From: Clostridia bacterium
GTDB taxonomy: Bacteria > Bacillota_A > Clostridia > Christensenellales > UBA1242
Direction of reading: 5' to 3'
NCBI GenBank assembly: GCA_017454425.1
Contig: JAFTCZ010000079.1
Location: 1 to 12,927, forward strand
DNA length: 12,927 nucleotides
How positions within the stretch are numbered: the stretch's first letter is position 1; the number at the start of each line of letters is the position of its first letter. A program made the translations under genes and the position numbers. Of this stretch, positions 11,627 to 12,927 are shown piece by piece. Under the pieces are notes generated by a model. The model worked only from the letters and a program-made list of their open reading frames with translations. It searched no databases and was not told the origin of the DNA.

Positions 11627-12927
11627 ACAACATCTTTGTCTGTCATGCGCACAAACAATACCGGCATGTGCTCGATGGTTGCGCCCGGCTTTATTTCAAT
11701 AGGTGACCATGTTGCCTTATTAATATTAAAAGCTTTGCGGATTTTTTCAGCAGCAAACGGAATAAATGGCTCCATAAGATTTGAAAGGTTTGCAATAACA
11801 TAACAGCATGTATATATTACATCATTAAATGCAGTTTTGTCTTCTTGCTTAAATAATATCCATGGTTGTGTTTCGTCAAAATATTTGTTGCCACTTTCGA
11901 CAAGTGACATAATATTTGACAAGGCTTCGCGAAAATTACACTTCTCGATGCACTGCCCTGCTTTTTTGTAAGTAGTGGCAACAAGTTGTTTGATATTTCC
12001 ATCTAGCTTTGCATCAGGAATAATATTATCCCAACCTTTATAATTAACAGTACGATTAACAAGATTGCCAAACTTATTTACAAGGTCGCTATTTACAAGT
12101 TTGTGGAACTCATCAAAAGTAAAATTGCTGTCCTTGCGCTCGGGACCACATGCTATGCAAAAATATCTTAAGGTGTCTGCAGGAAAAACTTTTAACATAT
12201 CAAGCATTGGCCAAGCATTGCCCTTTGACTTGCTCATTTTTTCGCCGTTTATGTTCATAAACTCTACTGCAACACAAGTATCTGGCATCAAAAATCTTTT
12301 GTCAGCTGCCATCAAAAGTGCAGGAAAAATTATTGTGTGAAAAACAATATTATCTTTTCCGTGACACATATAAATTTTGTGTTCGCCTTTATCATCAAAC
12401 CAATAATCTTCAAAATTTAGGCCATGTTCATCACAATATTTTTGCACAGCAGTTACATATCCCCAAACAGCATCAACCCAAACATAAATGCGGTTGTCAT
12501 CAAAGCCCTCAAAGGGAACTTTTACGCCCCAACTAAGGTCACGGGTTACCGCACGGTCTACAAGACCTTCGTTTAAGAATTTTTCGGTTTCGTTAACCGA
12601 ATTCTTGCGCCATTTGTTTTGGTTTTTTTGTAGATGCGCTGTCAATTTATCTTCAAATTCACTTAACCTAAAATAAAGGTTTGTATTTGGTCTAACTTCG
12701 GTTTGACCACCACAAATTCGGCACTTTCCGCGCAACAAATCTTGCGAGGTAAACACATGCCCACAACCATCACATTGGTCGCCCTTGCTAATAGTGCCAC
12801 ATTTTGGGCACACAACCTCTACTTCGCGGTCATAAATAAACTTATTGCATTTAGGGCAAAAACTTGCGTCCTCGGTTTTTGGATATAGATATCCATTATC
12901 CATCAACTTCTTAAACATCTGTTGCAC
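11620..12927 (-). CDS. metG: Methionyl-tRNA synthetase, C-terminal part
   Basis: The last 435 codons of a methionyl-tRNA synthetase; the N-terminal part with the HIGH motif lies beyond base 12927, and a GTG at the edge is not the true start. Four Cys-x2-Cys knuckles at window residues 24/27, 40/43, 52/55 and 69/72 form the zinc-binding connective insert of the two-zinc (E. coli-type) enzyme. GEKMSKSKGN (228-237) is the KMSKS loop that activates methionine with ATP. The helical anticodon-binding domain follows, with NLVNR (288-292) and TQPW (353-356) at the sites that read the CAU anticodon. The protein ends soon after that domain, so it lacks the C-terminal OB-fold tRNA-binding extension of many MetRS. 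It heads the minus-strand cluster metG-HAD-tRNA-Gly. Confidence 0.95.
   Translation of the reverse strand: MQQMFKKLMDNGYLYPKTEDASFCPKCNKFIYDREVEVVCPKCGTISKGDQCDGCGHVFTSQDLLRGKCRICGGQTEVRPNTNLYFRLSEFEDKLTAHLQKNQNKWRKNSVNETEKFLNEGLVDRAVTRDLSWGVKVPFEGFDDNRIYVWVDAVWGYVTAVQKYCDEHGLNFEDYWFDDKGEHKIYMCHGKDNIVFHTIIFPALLMAADKRFLMPDTCVAVEFMNINGEKMSKSKGNAWPMLDMLKVFPADTLRYFCIACGPERKDSNFTFDEFHKLVNSDLVNKFGNLVNRTVNYKGWDNIIPDAKLDGNIKQLVATTYKKAGQCIEKCNFREALSNIMSLVESGNKYFDETQPWILFKQEDKTAFNDVIYTCCYVIANLSNLMEPFIPFAAEKIRKAFNINKATWSPIEIKPGATIEHMPVLFVRMTDKDVVA

Noticed and set aside
12919..12927. GTG at the window edge as the start of metG
   Set aside because: It is only the first in-frame codon in the window. The MetRS catalytic N-terminus with HIGH is missing, so the gene is truncated by the edge.
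1..12927. CRISPR array, transposon, phage or toxin-antitoxin module
   Set aside because: No spaced direct repeats, transposase or integrase motifs, or paired small toxin/antitoxin genes were seen. Gaps between genes are short and explained by promoters and terminators.

Overview
The window looks like a chromosomal segment of an AT-rich, low-GC Bacillota, most likely an uncultured Clostridia-type gut bacterium. The clearest marker is the bL21-Prp-bL27 ribosomal gene cluster. Its bL27 carries the N-terminal extension that the cysteine protease Prp removes, an arrangement typical of Firmicutes and relatives. GGAGG-type Shine-Dalgarno (SD) sequences, consensus sigma-A promoters, DegV and a membrane-anchored XRE regulator fit this. 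Assignment below phylum is inference. I see no insertion sequence, phage gene, CRISPR array or clear island boundary; most of the window is core or near-core metabolism.

Layout, left to right. (A) Minus strand, 1-942: an OGG1-type 8-oxoguanine DNA glycosylase with its own promoter, followed by the first codons of another gene that leaves the window at base 1. (B) Minus strand, 1004-2103: promoter, probable leader RNA, rplU (bL21), prp, rpmA (bL27) and a strong terminator. (C) Plus strand, 2183-3126: a single lipoprotein gene with its own promoter and terminator, divergent from rplU. (D) Plus strand, 3168-6712: a three-gene operon with a large GNAT-like acyltransferase protein, a DUF2804 protein and a GT4 glycosyltransferase resembling diacylglycerol glucosyltransferases. 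(E) Minus strand, 6711-8314: degV (fatty-acid-binding protein) followed 3 nt later by an SGNH/GDSL hydrolase. (F) Plus strand, 8427-9080: an XRE regulator with four membrane segments, apparently transcribed from its own start codon (leaderless). (G) Minus strand, 9079-12927: metG (methionyl-tRNA synthetase, 5' part outside the window), a HAD phosphatase, tRNA-Gly(CCC) with its own promoter, a shikimate-kinase-like P-loop protein and a peptidase-E-like S51 protein.

How the parts may work together. Units D and E both suggest membrane lipid or envelope chemistry: a lipid-type glycosyltransferase, a DUF2804 protein, a GNAT-fold protein, a fatty-acid-binding DegV and a lipase-fold SGNH protein. 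Only the operon structure is visible; a shared pathway is a hypothesis. Units B and G are translation-related (ribosomal proteins, their maturation protease, MetRS, tRNA-Gly).

The layout is compact. The two convergent junctions (near 6700 and 9070) each have about 10 nt between stop codons and a single bidirectional terminator hairpin that overlaps both stops. The least explained items are the GNAT-DUF2804-GT4 operon, the AroK-like kinase with a coiled-coil insert, the leaderless membrane regulator and two palindromes that look like operators.
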